Assembly: GCA_937868205.1 (NCBI GenBank) | Contig: CALMMC010000162.1 | Coordinates: forward strand, 1-12,171 | Length of the DNA stretch: 12,171 nucleotides | Source: JAAZPG01 sp012797375 | GTDB taxonomy: Bacteria; Acidobacteriota; Aminicenantia; Aminicenantales; UBA4085 | Reading direction: 5' to 3' | Shown here: positions 1-9,300 of the stretch, piece by piece | How the letters are laid out: each line of letters starts with the position of its first letter | Position numbering within the stretch: position 1 is the stretch's first letter | The notes under the pieces: model-generated | What the model was told of the DNA's origin: nothing | The model's input: only the letters and a program-made list of their open reading frames with translations | Database searches by the model: none | Position numbers and translations under genes: made by a program

Positions 1-543
1 GCCGAAGGCGCCTCTTTATCCTCCAAGGATTGGCTGGGCGTCATCGCCGGGGATTTCCGGATCCCGGCCCGTCAATCCCTGGACATTCCCGTCATCGCCG
101 CCGTCCCCGACGACGCCGGTCCGGGACAGTACCCTGCCCTGATCGCGGTCCAATCCGTCTCCGACGAGGCCGGCGAAGGGCTTCATCTCCAGGGAAGCCT
201 GACCGCCTTGGCGGTCATCACCGTGGGGAAAGCCCGGGATGACGAAACGAGCGAGGAAATCACGGTCGAGCGCCGGGACGGACAGGCCTTTCTCGTCCTT
301 CGCCGGAAAAATTCCGGCCGTTTTTTCGCCCCGACCGCGGGGGGATTCATCCTTTGGGACGAACAGGGCAAAAAAGCCTGGGAAACCGAATTTTCCGACA
401 ATCCCGTGCCTCCCCTGTCCGAAGGGATCTACAGGATTCCGCTCGCCGCCGGCTTGGCGGGGGGCCGCTACGAAGCCGAATGCGTCCTCTACCGGCTCAC
501 CGGAAAAAAGACATCCCTGAAAAAAGCCGTTTTCATCGAGTGA
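1..543 (+). CDS. Periplasmic chaperone-like Ig-fold protein (3' part only)
   Basis: An open frame runs from the first base of the window to a TGA at 541-543, giving the last 180 residues; the true start lies outside. The visible part looks like two beta-sandwich domains. The first has a stretch reading IPARQSLDIPV followed by VPDDAGPGQYPALIAV, a pattern seen in PapD-type pilus chaperones and in WxL-interacting/DUF916-like proteins (residues near the linker 'resist' and a 'P.dA.pGqY' strand). The second (about residues 70-180) has alternating hydrophobic strands and ends in KKAVFIE. The next gene starts 10 bases later, so the two are probably co-translated; the partner is an outer-membrane barrel, which fits an envelope-assembly role. 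The family call rests on pattern resemblance only; any Ig-like periplasmic protein remains possible. That it is a coding 3' end is firm, from frame continuity and codon usage. Confidence 0.6.
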   Translation, partial: AEGASLSSKDWLGVIAGDFRIPARQSLDIPVIAAVPDDAGPGQYPALIAVQSVSDEAGEGLHLQGSLTALAVITVGKARDDETSEEITVERRDGQAFLVLRRKNSGRFFAPTAGGFILWDEQGKKAWETEFSDNPVPPLSEGIYRIPLAAGLAGGRYEAECVLYRLTGKKTSLKKAVFIE

Positions 544-553
544 GCGAAAAAAC

Positions 554-2791
554 GTGAAGAGGGACCGCCGGAGCGCGACGCATGGGACCGTTTCGCTCGC
601 CGGCGTCCTTCTCTTCCTGGCCGGGATGGCCCCCATCGCCCGGGCCGACCGGGGATCAGCCGATCTTTCGATCGGCAACCGGAGTCATCTCTTCCGCAAT
701 CCTTTCGGCGGGTCGGCCGACGCCTCGGAAACCGTTTTTCACTTCGGCCTCGTCCAAACGATCACCAATTACGGGACCGTCTCGCTCTGGGTCGACGGCC
801 TGGCGTCCGGCGGCGCCTTCACGCCCGCCCGGCTGTTCGCCGGCTGGCGGGGGTTCAAGATCAAGAACGCGGAGCTGTCCGCCGGCCTCGGCGACGGCTT
901 CTTCGTCAATTCCAACCTCGAATCGCGGTTCGTCAATCAGTACCATCCGTATTTTTACTTCCGGGGCCTGAACGCCTCGCTCTCCGGGCCGGCCTTCGAC
1001 CTCTCGGTTTTCGGGGGGACGCTGGCCCGGTTGACCGGGCTCCTGGGGAGCACGTACGAGATCAAGGACCAGCCTTTTTACGGGATCCGGGGCCGCTGGA
1101 AGCTGCCGGCCGGGGGGGTCGCCGGGGCCGGAATCATCCGCGCCCGCCGGGATCCGGCCGACCCGGAAGGCCCCGAAAAAAACACCCTGATCCTGCTTGA
1201 CGCCGAAGCCCCGGTCGTCGAAGGAATAAAAATCCTGGGTGAATTTAAAACCAGCCTCACGCCCGAACCCTCCGGGCCGGCCGGCTCGGCCAACGCCCTG
1301 CGCCTCGGCCCGTTCTTCCGGTCGGGAAAATGGAACATCGAGGCGAACTACCGCTTCACCGGGTCCCGTTTTTACGACCTCAATCCGGATTATCAGTACG
1401 TCCGCGACGAGCAAGGCCTCTTCGCCTCGGTCCGCTGCCAGGCCTCGCGCAACCTGGTCCTCTTCGGCTTCGCCGACCGCTTCGCCGACAACACCGGCGG
1501 CGATCCGGCCAAAAACACCCTCCGCTCCCTGTCGGTCATTTCCGGGTTTTATCTCAACACCCGCTCGCTCTTCGATCTGTCCCTCCAATGGGAATTCCAG
1601 CGGCGGGTCTCGGAACACGACCTTCCCGGTTCCGTGGATTTTTCCTCCAACGGCGTCTTCCTCCAGGCCTCCCGGACGATGGGCGATTTTTTCCCCTATC
1701 TCCGGGTCAAGCTGCAAAGCGTCCGCGAGGGCCCCGGCCTTCCCGCAAGCGGCCTGCCCGTCATCTATCTCGGCTTCCGAAAGAGGATGCCCCGGGGATC
1801 GTTTTTATGGGTCGAGGGGCAATACGACCATAAGCGGAACACCGCGGCCGGCCTGATCGACCGGAACCTCTACGTGCGGACGGGTTGGAACCAGGCCTTT
1901 TCTCCTGATTTCGACCTTTACGCCGAGCTCTTTTATGAGCGGTACGGAGCCGTCCAGGCCGTCTCTCAGATCGTCGCCTACGTCGGCGTCCGGGTCGGCC
2001 TCGGCCGGACCCTCCAGGTGCGGGCCGACATCCGGGCGTCCGAGCCGTTGAACCGGAGGGACATCCGCTCGTCGGACTACCAATTCACCCTCCGCCTCGA
2101 CAAGCGCTTCTCCTGGGGCCAAGAGCCCAAGATCATGGGCCGCAAGACCGTCGGAGCCGTCCTCGGCATCGGATCGATCGAGGGTTACGTGTTCGAGGAC
2201 GCCAACGGCGACGGCCTCATGAGCCCGGGCGAAAAGGGATTGGCCGGGGTGTCGCTCCGTCTCGAGGACGGATCGCGGGCGATGACCGGGGAGGACGGAC
2301 GCTACCGCTTCCCGATGGTGGCCGAGGGCCCGCACCAGGTTCAGATCGAGGAAAACCTCATCCCGGCGATGTATTACCTGCTGAGCCCGGCCCGGGTGGA
2401 CGTCTTGACCCAGGCCCGAATCACCCGCGAAGTCTCCTTTCCCCTGATCTCGGGGGCTTCGCTCAACGGCCGGTTCATCGAGGATTCCGACCGGAACGGG
2501 GCCATGGACCCCGCGGACAAGGGGCTGGCCGACATCCTGGTCATCCTGACCCCCATCGACGGAGCCGCCCAGAAGGACTTGATCCTCAACACCTACACCG
2601 ACGCCGGCGGCGCCTACCGGTTCGTCAACATCCTTCCCGGGGAATACGAGCTCTCGGTCGACCCGGAGACCTTGCCGACACGAGCGGTCACGGCCGTCCC
2701 CTTTCCCTTCAAGATCAAGCTCGAGCCCGGCCGGACGGCCGGCGGAGTCGATTTCCTGGTGATCCCCCGGCCGGTCATCCGGAAAAAATAA
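554..2791 (+). CDS. Outer-membrane beta-barrel protein with two C-terminal SdrD_B-like domains
   Basis: The start is GTG at 554, the only start that keeps the signal peptide (KRDRR n-region, hydrophobic core about residues 13-28, cleavage after ARA at 29-31). There is no clear ribosome site, so coupling to the gene ending 10 bases upstream is likely. Residues about 35-535 are a long series of amphipathic strands with aromatic girdle residues, typical of a large porin- or usher-like barrel. Two SdrD_B/Cna-B-like domains follow, about 540-635 and 637-741, each opening with an acidic loop: DANGDGLMSPGE at 549-560 and DSDRNGAMDPAD at 644-655, probably calcium binding. Both contain the DGRYRF/GGAYRF strand typical of these folds. 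A barrel followed by C-terminal sandwich domains is the order of fimbrial ushers, but no usher signature was recognised. It could be an exporter of a surface polymer or a porin with a periplasmic tail. Stop TAA at 2789-2791 directly touches the stop of the convergent gene. Confidence 0.8.
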   Translation: MKRDRRSATHGTVSLAGVLLFLAGMAPIARADRGSADLSIGNRSHLFRNPFGGSADASETVFHFGLVQTITNYGTVSLWVDGLASGGAFTPARLFAGWRGFKIKNAELSAGLGDGFFVNSNLESRFVNQYHPYFYFRGLNASLSGPAFDLSVFGGTLARLTGLLGSTYEIKDQPFYGIRGRWKLPAGGVAGAGIIRARRDPADPEGPEKNTLILLDAEAPVVEGIKILGEFKTSLTPEPSGPAGSANALRLGPFFRSGKWNIEANYRFTGSRFYDLNPDYQYVRDEQGLFASVRCQASRNLVLFGFADRFADNTGGDPAKNTLRSLSVISGFYLNTRSLFDLSLQWEFQRRVSEHDLPGSVDFSSNGVFLQASRTMGDFFPYLRVKLQSVREGPGLPASGLPVIYLGFRKRMPRGSFLWVEGQYDHKRNTAAGLIDRNLYVRTGWNQAFSPDFDLYAELFYERYGAVQAVSQIVAYVGVRVGLGRTLQVRADIRASEPLNRRDIRSSDYQFTLRLDKRFSWGQEPKIMGRKTVGAVLGIGSIEGYVFEDANGDGLMSPGEKGLAGVSLRLEDGSRAMTGEDGRYRFPMVAEGPHQVQIEENLIPAMYYLLSPARVDVLTQARITREVSFPLISGASLNGRFIEDSDRNGAMDPADKGLADILVILTPIDGAAQKDLILNTYTDAGGAYRFVNILPGEYELSVDPETLPTRAVTAVPFPFKIKLEPGRTAGGVDFLVIPRPVIRKK

Positions 2792-3985
2792 TCAGTCCAC
2801 GATCGCCCCGGCGACGATGTTGGCCACCCGGGCGCGAAGCGGAACAATCGTCCCCTTGTCCTCGGGATGGACGCTGTTGGTCAGCAGGACGACGATGGTC
2901 TTGGTGTCGGGATCGATCCAGAGCGACGTGCCGGTGTAGCCCGTATGCCCGAACGACCGCGGGCCGAACAGATCGCCTCCGTTGGAGGCGTAATCCGAGC
3001 CGAGGTCCCAGCCCAGCCCGCGGCCGGAGAACTCCGTCCGGGGATAGATCGACGTCATGCGCTCCACGGCCGCCGGGCTGAAAATCCGCCGGCCGCGGAA
3101 CTCGCCTTTGTTGAGAAGCATCTGGCCGAAAACCGCTAAATCCTTGGCCGTGGAAAACAAGCCGGCGTTTCCTGAGACCCCGCCCTGCAGCCGGGCCAGG
3201 GGATCGTGGACGACGCCGAGAAGCGGCTTGCCGTCCAGGATCTGGGTGGGAACGATTTGGGCGGAAATTTTCGGATCGGGATTGTAAAACGTCCGGCGCA
3301 GGCCCAAGGGCTCGAAGATGTTCTCGGCGGAGAAACGGTCGATCGACAGGCCGGACACCCGGCGGACGATCTCGGCCAAGGTGATGTATCCCAGGCAGCT
3401 GTAGACGAATTTTTCGCCCGGCGGATTGTCCTTGGGCAGGGCGGCGATATATTCGGCCAGGGCCGAGGGCGGACAGGGCCGTCCGCACGCCTTGGCCGCG
3501 ACTTCGGGCTCGGCGTAGGGGGGGAGGCCGGAGGTATGAGTCAGGAGATGCCAGATCCGGGCGTCCTCCCCGTTTTTCCCGAACCAATCCCGGTAGGGAA
3601 CGAAGGAAGGGATGTACGTTTTGACCCGGTCCCAGAGGCTGAGCCGGCCGCTTTCGACGAGGATCATCACCGAGGCCGCCGTGGCCACGGGCTTGGTGAG
3701 CGAGGCCATGTCGAAAATCATGTCCTTCTCCATCGGCCGGCGGTCCGGGATCCAGCGGCTGTCGCCGTAAGCCTCATGAAGGACGATTTTTCCCTTGCGG
3801 GCCACCAACAGGACCGCCCCCGGCAATTCCTTCCGGGCGATCGCCTCCCCGATGACGGTCGACGCCCGGGCCAACCGGTCCGGATCGAAGCCGGCGTCCC
3901 GGACCGTGCCGCCGGGCAGGGACCGTCGGGCGCAGGCCGCCCCGAGAAAAACCAGGATGATCGCCGCCGCCGCTGCTTTTTTCAT
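2792..3985 (-). CDS. AmiE/YbbE-like serine hydrolase (beta-lactamase/PBP-fold, class C type)
   Basis: 397 residues. The three active-site boxes of the PF00144 fold are visible: SLTK (Ser95, Lys98), YSC at 195-197 in place of the more usual YxN/YSD, and HTG at 347-349 in place of KTG. The segments HLLTHTSGLPPY (147-158) and GGVSGNAGLFSTAKDL (268-283) match what I remember of the YbbE/AmiE subgroup, whose Bacillus member acts on muropeptides; other members are esterases or peptidases, so the substrate is open. The N-terminus is hydrophobic with Cys18 after LGAA, a weak lipobox, so it is exported, perhaps as a lipoprotein. The start ATG at 3985 follows GGGAGG with about 7 bases between and overlaps the stop of the upstream C-S lyase gene by ATGA (3982-3985), so translation is coupled. 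It is the last gene of the minus-strand run; no terminator is seen beyond it. Confidence 0.88.
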   Translation of the reverse strand: MKKAAAAAIILVFLGAACARRSLPGGTVRDAGFDPDRLARASTVIGEAIARKELPGAVLLVARKGKIVLHEAYGDSRWIPDRRPMEKDMIFDMASLTKPVATAASVMILVESGRLSLWDRVKTYIPSFVPYRDWFGKNGEDARIWHLLTHTSGLPPYAEPEVAAKACGRPCPPSALAEYIAALPKDNPPGEKFVYSCLGYITLAEIVRRVSGLSIDRFSAENIFEPLGLRRTFYNPDPKISAQIVPTQILDGKPLLGVVHDPLARLQGGVSGNAGLFSTAKDLAVFGQMLLNKGEFRGRRIFSPAAVERMTSIYPRTEFSGRGLGWDLGSDYASNGGDLFGPRSFGHTGYTGTSLWIDPDTKTIVVLLTNSVHPEDKGTIVPLRARVANIVAGAIVD

Positions 3986-5157
3986 CGGATGCCTCCCAGG
4001 GCCCGCCCGATCCTCCCGGCCGCCTCCCGCAGGACGGAATGCGGACAGGCGAAATTAAGCCGGGCGAACCCCTCCGTCTCCGGGCCGAACATCGCCCCGT
4101 CGTTCAAGTATACTCCCGCCTCGCGCAGAAGGAAGGACTTCCATCGCTCCGGGGCCAAGCCGAGGCCGCGCCCGTCCACCAGGCCCAGGTAGGTCCCCTC
4201 GGGCTTGAAAAACCGAAGAGGCCCGAGGCGCTCGTCGAAGAGATTCCGGAGCAGGTCGGCCCCCTCCTCCAGGTAGACGAGAAGGGCTTCGAGCCAGGAG
4301 CCGCCGCCCCGGTAAGCGGCCTCCATGGCGGCCAATCCGAACACGTTGGGAAGCTCCCAGCCGAAATCCCTGAATTCCTTCCGGAAGCCCTCGCGGAGGC
4401 CCCGGTCCCCGGCGACCGCCAGGGAGGCGGCCAAGCCGGCGACGTTGAACGTCTTGCTCGGAGCGATAAGAGTGATCGTCCGGGCGGCGATGTCCGGGCC
4501 GAGGGTCGCGAAGGGAATATGCCGGAAACCGCGAAAGACGAGATCCCCGTGGATCTCGTCGGACACAACGACCAGGTTCCGCTCCAGACAAATCTCCGCC
4601 AGCTTCCGCAGCTCCTCCTCCGTCCACACCCGGCCGACCGGGTTGTGGGGGCTGCAGAGGAAAAGCATTTTGACCCGGTCGTCGACGCGCCGGCGGAGAT
4701 CGTCGTAATCCATCGTCCAGCGGCTGTTTTCAAGGCGGAGGGGATTGCGCACCAGCCAGCGCCCCGACGCCTCGACCGCGGAAAAAAACGGCGGATAGAC
4801 CGGCGTCTGGATGATCACCCCGTCGCCGGGCTTGGTGAACGCCCGGACGCAGGCGTGAAGGGCCGGGACGATGCCCGGCGCATAGGAGAATTCCTCCGGA
4901 TGGACATCCCAGCCGAAGCGCGTCCGCAGCCAGCCGGCCGCCGCTTCGCGGACGGACGCCGGGTCGGACGGATAGCCGTACGCCCCATGGGCCGCCCGCC
5001 GGGCGACGGCTTCACAAACGGCCGGCGGGGCGGCGAAATCCATGTCGGCCACCCAGAGGGGAAGGGCCTCAGGGGAGTTAAGCTTCAGGGCCGGGAAGTC
5101 CCATTTCAACGAACCGGTCCCCCGCCGGTCCAGGACGCCGTCGAAATCGAATCTCAT
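3982..5157 (-). CDS. MalY/PatB-family PLP-dependent C-S lyase (cystathionine beta-lyase type aminotransferase)
   Basis: 391 residues, the usual size of the family, a fold-type I PLP enzyme of the cytoplasm. The signature WVADMDF is at 35-41. Others are GYGYPSD-like AYGYPSD (59-65), Tyr121 in TPVYPPF, SPHNPVGR (169-176), SDEIHGDL (199-206), the Schiff-base lysine Lys235 in APSKTFNVAGL, and the substrate-carboxylate arginine Arg366 in FARLNF. Family members cleave cystathionine, cysteine or other S-substituted cysteines to pyruvate, ammonia and a thiol; some also act as aminotransferases or, as MalY, bind a regulator. The frame stays open far upstream (to 5832), but homology begins at MRFDFDG. 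That ATG (5155-5157) overlaps the preceding stop as ATGA, the same coupling as at the next junction. There is no signal peptide, so it is the only cytoplasmic enzyme among exported neighbours. The exact substrate cannot be read from sequence. Confidence 0.93.
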   Translation of the reverse strand: MRFDFDGVLDRRGTGSLKWDFPALKLNSPEALPLWVADMDFAAPPAVCEAVARRAAHGAYGYPSDPASVREAAAGWLRTRFGWDVHPEEFSYAPGIVPALHACVRAFTKPGDGVIIQTPVYPPFFSAVEASGRWLVRNPLRLENSRWTMDYDDLRRRVDDRVKMLFLCSPHNPVGRVWTEEELRKLAEICLERNLVVVSDEIHGDLVFRGFRHIPFATLGPDIAARTITLIAPSKTFNVAGLAASLAVAGDRGLREGFRKEFRDFGWELPNVFGLAAMEAAYRGGGSWLEALLVYLEEGADLLRNLFDERLGPLRFFKPEGTYLGLVDGRGLGLAPERWKSFLLREAGVYLNDGAMFGPETEGFARLNFACPHSVLREAAGRIGRALGGIR

Positions 5158-6278
5158 GAATCCTTCCGGACGCGTCCGTCCGGCCCGATGCGCCAGGCCG
5201 CTCCGTCCGGCCGGGTGAAGGACGCCTCGAAAAGCCGCTCGGTCGCCTGGAGAACGGGCGGAGAAACGAAACCTGAAACCTTGAGCTCCCTTTCGGTCAA
5301 GCCGAGAGCCTTCAGATCCGCCGTGAACGCGCCTTTCTCGGAGAAATGCGCCCATTCCCGGTAATAGATGCGGCGCAGGACCCACTTGGCTTTTTCCTCG
5401 GGCCGGGCGACAAAGGCGTCTTTGCCCTTGCCGGCGGTTTTGTCTGAAAACTGGACGAATCCCCACAATTCGGGATAGTGGATGTTGACCAGTCCCATCG
5501 GGGACCAGACCCAGTTGTCCTCGGGATAAGGGTTCCCCGTGGCCGGGTCGACGGCCTTGAGGATCATTCCGTCGGCCGCGGTCGTCCGGTATTCCACCCG
5601 GGAGAAATTGACCCGCCACTGGTCGCCCGGCTTGGGCGCGGCCGCCGGCCGGGCGGCTTCCTTGAGCACGGCCCAGGGCAGGGCCATCTCGACGAACCAG
5701 CTTCGGTCCTTGTCCGCCGGATTGTTCAGCGTTCCGCTGACCAGGACGCCCGTCTGCAGGCCGGGGATTTCCCAGGAATGGATGTTGGCCGGCCGGCCGT
5801 CCCGGTAGGGATTGACAAGAAACAGGTCCCAAACGGTGTTGAGGGCGTTGATCTCCAGCTCATAGTAATCGTGGGTGTCTCCGTCGGGATCGATGAAGAC
5901 CTCGAAATCATTCTCCTGGTAGATGATGGCGTCGTGGTCGGCGAGCGTCGCCCAGACGTTCGGCTCCTCCAGGTAGGCCCCGATATAAAAATACCGGTCG
6001 TCCCACAACATCTTGGCCATCGTCCGGAACCTCGGCTTCGGACGCCGGCCGCCCTCGATATCGACGAAGGGCTCGGTCCAAGGAGCTTTCTCCCAGACGG
6101 ATTCGTCCAGGTCTCCATCCACCGTCACCGGGCCGGCCGCCCGGTAACAGACATAGGTCCGGGGATCAAAGGAAATCCTCGGTTCGGGAATCCGCGGCCT
6201 TTCGGCCGCGAGCGCCAAAGACATCGCGAGCAGGAGTCCGGCGGCCGAGCCGGCCCTGGATAAAAGCGTTTTTCGCAT
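5154..6278 (-). CDS. Secreted carbohydrate-binding family 9-like (CBM9/DOMON-like) protein
   Basis: 374 residues from the preferred ATG at 6278. An earlier in-frame ATG at 6290 adds four residues but has no ribosome site, whereas GGAGGAGG lies just ahead of 6278. A signal peptide occupies residues 1-24 (RK, then a long Leu/Ala core, ALA cleavage site). The body matches the CBM9-like exported proteins of about 350-380 residues common in Bacteroidota and Acidobacteriota-like genomes. Visible blocks are VDGDLDESVWEKA (53-65), LWDDRYFYIGAYLEEP (91-106), NDFEVFIDPDGDTHDYYELE (123-142), PYRDGR (157-162), WRVNFSRVEY (221-230) and ENWVWSPMGLVNIHYPELWG near 253-273. Such domains bind sugars or other ligands; no catalytic function is established for the stand-alone form. 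The stop overlaps the start of the C-S lyase gene (ATGA, 5154-5157). The barrel-peptidase gene ends 55 bases upstream with no evident terminator, so a shared transcript is likely. Confidence 0.88.
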   Translation of the reverse strand: MRKTLLSRAGSAAGLLLAMSLALAAERPRIPEPRISFDPRTYVCYRAAGPVTVDGDLDESVWEKAPWTEPFVDIEGGRRPKPRFRTMAKMLWDDRYFYIGAYLEEPNVWATLADHDAIIYQENDFEVFIDPDGDTHDYYELEINALNTVWDLFLVNPYRDGRPANIHSWEIPGLQTGVLVSGTLNNPADKDRSWFVEMALPWAVLKEAARPAAAPKPGDQWRVNFSRVEYRTTAADGMILKAVDPATGNPYPEDNWVWSPMGLVNIHYPELWGFVQFSDKTAGKGKDAFVARPEEKAKWVLRRIYYREWAHFSEKGAFTADLKALGLTERELKVSGFVSPPVLQATERLFEASFTRPDGAAWRIGPDGRVRKDS

Positions 6279-6280
6279 GG

Positions 6281-6288
6281 CCTCCTCC
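6281..6288 (-). promoter_or_regulatory. Ribosome binding site that decides the CBM9-like start
   Basis: On the minus strand GGAGGAGG is followed by CC and the ATG at 6278. The purine tract begins inside the alternative ATG at 6290, which itself is preceded only by pyrimidine-rich sequence. This places the start at 6278 rather than 6290. Confidence 0.7.
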
Positions 6289-6333
6289 ATCGGGAAGAAG
6301 CCATTTTAGCAGAAATACGCCGATTCCGGAGCC

Positions 6334-9300
6334 TTAGAATCCCTGCCAGAAGCTGAAGGCGAAATGCCAGCCTTGGCCGGGACGGTCAAGCGGCTTGACG
6401 TAGTCGCAGCCGACGATGAAATACCCGAAGACGTTCGCCCGCAGGCCGATCCCGTAGCTGGACAGGGGTTTGCGGTCGCCGCCGAGGAACCAGGCTTTAT
6501 GCTCCTTGTCCCAGGCCACGGCGCTGTCGAAAAAGGCGATGAAGTCAATGGGGAAGACTCCATAATATCCCTTGCCCAACCCCAGAACGCCGAACAGCGG
6601 GAAGCGAAGCTCGAAGTTGGCCACGGCGATATGCGACCCGAACAACCGCTCGTAATCGAACGTCCCGCTTTTCATGTCGACTTCCTCGGCCGTGAAGCTG
6701 TTGTACTCGTATCCTCGGATGAGAGTCCCGTACCCGAGATACATCGGGTAGAGGCGGTCATCGCTGCCGCCGGCCCCGTAGCGGCCGTAGTGAAGGACCC
6801 GGAAGGCCAGGGTAAAGGGCTTGATGGGAACGACATACTTGCGGAAATCGGCCAGCAGGGTCGTGTAATTAAGCGTCCCGAATGTCGGGGAGACTTCGAA
6901 ACGGTAGCTTTGGCCGATGATCGGGCCGGTCGCCCCGAACAGGGACGTGTCGTAGACCAGGGCGGCGCTGACGAACGGCATATGGAGCCCGTCGGCCGCC
7001 GGGAGATCGAAATCCTCGTAGGAAAGGCGCCGACCGGTATAATAGGAATATCCCGTCCGGTACAGCGAGTTGGAGAACTGGATATAGCTGTAGCCGCCCT
7101 GGAACTCCACCCGCTGGGCCGGGCTGAACGGATACGTGGCGAATCCGCCCAACTGGTAATAGATCTGCCGGTAGATGAGCTCATTGATGAAATAGGCCGG
7201 CTCCCCGCCGATATCGCCGTAATCGATCCAGTATCTCCCGTAGCTGTACGGCATCCGCTGGCCCAGGAAGCCGAAATTCGTCCGGCTTTTGCTGTTGGTG
7301 TAGAGGCCGATGACCGCCGAGTCGACGAGACGGTTGGACAGCTGGGCGATGCCCGTCACGTTGTGCTGGCCGAGCATGTCGCTGAAGGTCATGGCGATGC
7401 CGCCGCCGGCGTAGGAGCCGAACCGGTCCATGCCGATTCCGACCTGGGGCGGCGTGATGAAATCCAGGGTGATCTTGGATTCGTAGGGAGCGGAGGTGAA
7501 CGCGGACTCATCCATCGGCAGCCCGAACAGCGAGTTGCGGAGAAGGCCTGTCAGCTCCGAGCCCGCCCGGGCCTTGGGAGGAAGGATCGCCGAGGAGCGG
7601 TCGACGGCGTCCGGGCCGACCGGCGTCCCGGCCGCGTCCCGGCCGGCGTTGATCCGGTAGATGCTGTAAATGCCGTCGTCGTAGACGCTGTACAGGATAT
7701 CGTCGGTCTGGGAAGCGACCGTCAGGGCGGGACTGAGGGCCGTGATGCCGGAGACGCCGGTATAGAGATTCGTAATCTGATAGAAGCGGCCCGTGTTTCG
7801 GTCCAACCGGTAGAGGTTGGAGACGCCGTCCCGGTCGGAGATGAAATACAGCTGCCGCCCGTCGGCCGACCATTGCGGCGAGATGTGCTTGCCGGCTTGA
7901 AAAGCCGGCAGCTCCCGGATCTCCCCCGTCTCAGGATCGAGGAGAGCCAGGTGAAAACCGCCGGAACCGACCAGGGAAAGGTCGGAGGCGAACCGCTCGG
8001 TGATGAAGGCGATCCATTTCCCGTCGGGCGACCAGGCCGGCTGAAGGTCGCCGTAGGGATCGGAGGTCATGTTTTGAAGCGTTTGGGTTTCCAGGTCGTA
8101 AACGAAGAGATCCGAATATCCCCCGGTCAAAGCGGAGAAAGCGATCTTCCGGCCGTCGGGCGACCACGTCGGGTTGAGAATCTCGCCCAACTGAGGAAAG
8201 ACGATGTCGTCCTTGAGCCGGCGCCCCCCCACGTCGAGAAAGGACAGGGCGGGCTTGCCGGCGATGACCGATCCGAAGGCGAACTGCGTCCCGTCCGCGC
8301 TCCAGGATCCGGCCGAATAAATGAACTGGATGCTTTGGAAATGAGGGTCGATCGAGGTTTTCGTCAGCTTCCGGGTGATTTTTCCGGTGAGGGCGTCCCC
8401 CAGGAACATCTCGATCGAGAACAGGTCGCGCGAGGAGATGAAAACGAAATGCTTCCCGTCGGGCGAGACCGCCGGGGCGCAATTCAGGGACACGTCCTCG
8501 GTCCCCTTGACCACCACTTGGGCTTTATTCAGCGGGCCCTCCGTGGATTTTTCGATCAGGCCGTATTCGGCTTTCAAGGCTTCGTGCCAGTCCTTGGAGA
8601 ATTGCTCCGGAGTGACGCCCAAGACCCGGGTGAAGGCTTTCTGGTAGTCGTAGCCGCGGACCACATCCCGCATCAGCCTGGCGGCCACAAGGTCCCCCCA
8701 CCGCCCTCCAATATAGGCATAGACCGCTTGGCCGTACCGGTAGGGGAAATACTTGTAGTAATTTTCCAGGTCCTTGAGGGCCGGGATCTTTTTCCTCCGG
8801 ATCATATCCCGCATCCACATGGCCGTGTTGGGATCCTCCGGGCCGATCGAAAAGTATTCGGCCGCGCCTTCGATCAGGAACAGCGGGGTTCGGGCCAGTC
8901 CCTCCCCGCCCTGCGGATTGGCCCGGCCTTCCCCTCCTAAGGCCATGTCGTACTGGAAGGCGTGGACGAGCTCGTGGCCGATGACGTGATCCGTGTCGTC
9001 CAGGGAAGCTCCGAAGGGCAGGATGATCCTCCGCTTGAACGATTCCGTCACGCCGCCCGTGCCCTCGCTGATCAGCTCGGAGAGGACGGTCGTCTGCTCG
9101 AATTGGGGATGGCTGGCGTACATGATGAGGGCTTGCTTGCCCTTGAGATCATGGTTGAAGATCCGGGCCAGCCGGTTGTACCAGCGCTCGGCCATGCGGG
9201 CGGCCGTCCGGACGGCGGCTTCCTCCTCCGGATAGTAGTAAATCTGAAAATGATCGGTGGTCAGGACCTGGTAATCGAATTTCTCGTATTGAACCTTGTT

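Noticed and set aside
2761..2800. Intrinsic terminator from the CCGG repeats next to the A-run
   Set aside because: The A-run would place the U-tract before, not after, the stem for the minus-strand gene, and the plus strand has no U-run.
3982..5832. 616-residue version of the C-S lyase starting at 5832
   Set aside because: The first 225 residues are antisense-frame noise over the CBM9-like gene. Family homology starts at the ATG of 5157, which also makes an ATGA overlap.
6364..8940. Very long plus-strand open frame (858 codons)
   Set aside because: It is antisense to the peptidase/propeller/barrel gene, which has clear domains, a signal peptide and a ribosome site. The antisense product is Gly/Asp/Arg/Val-rich without recognisable domains, as expected from GC-rich codon bias.
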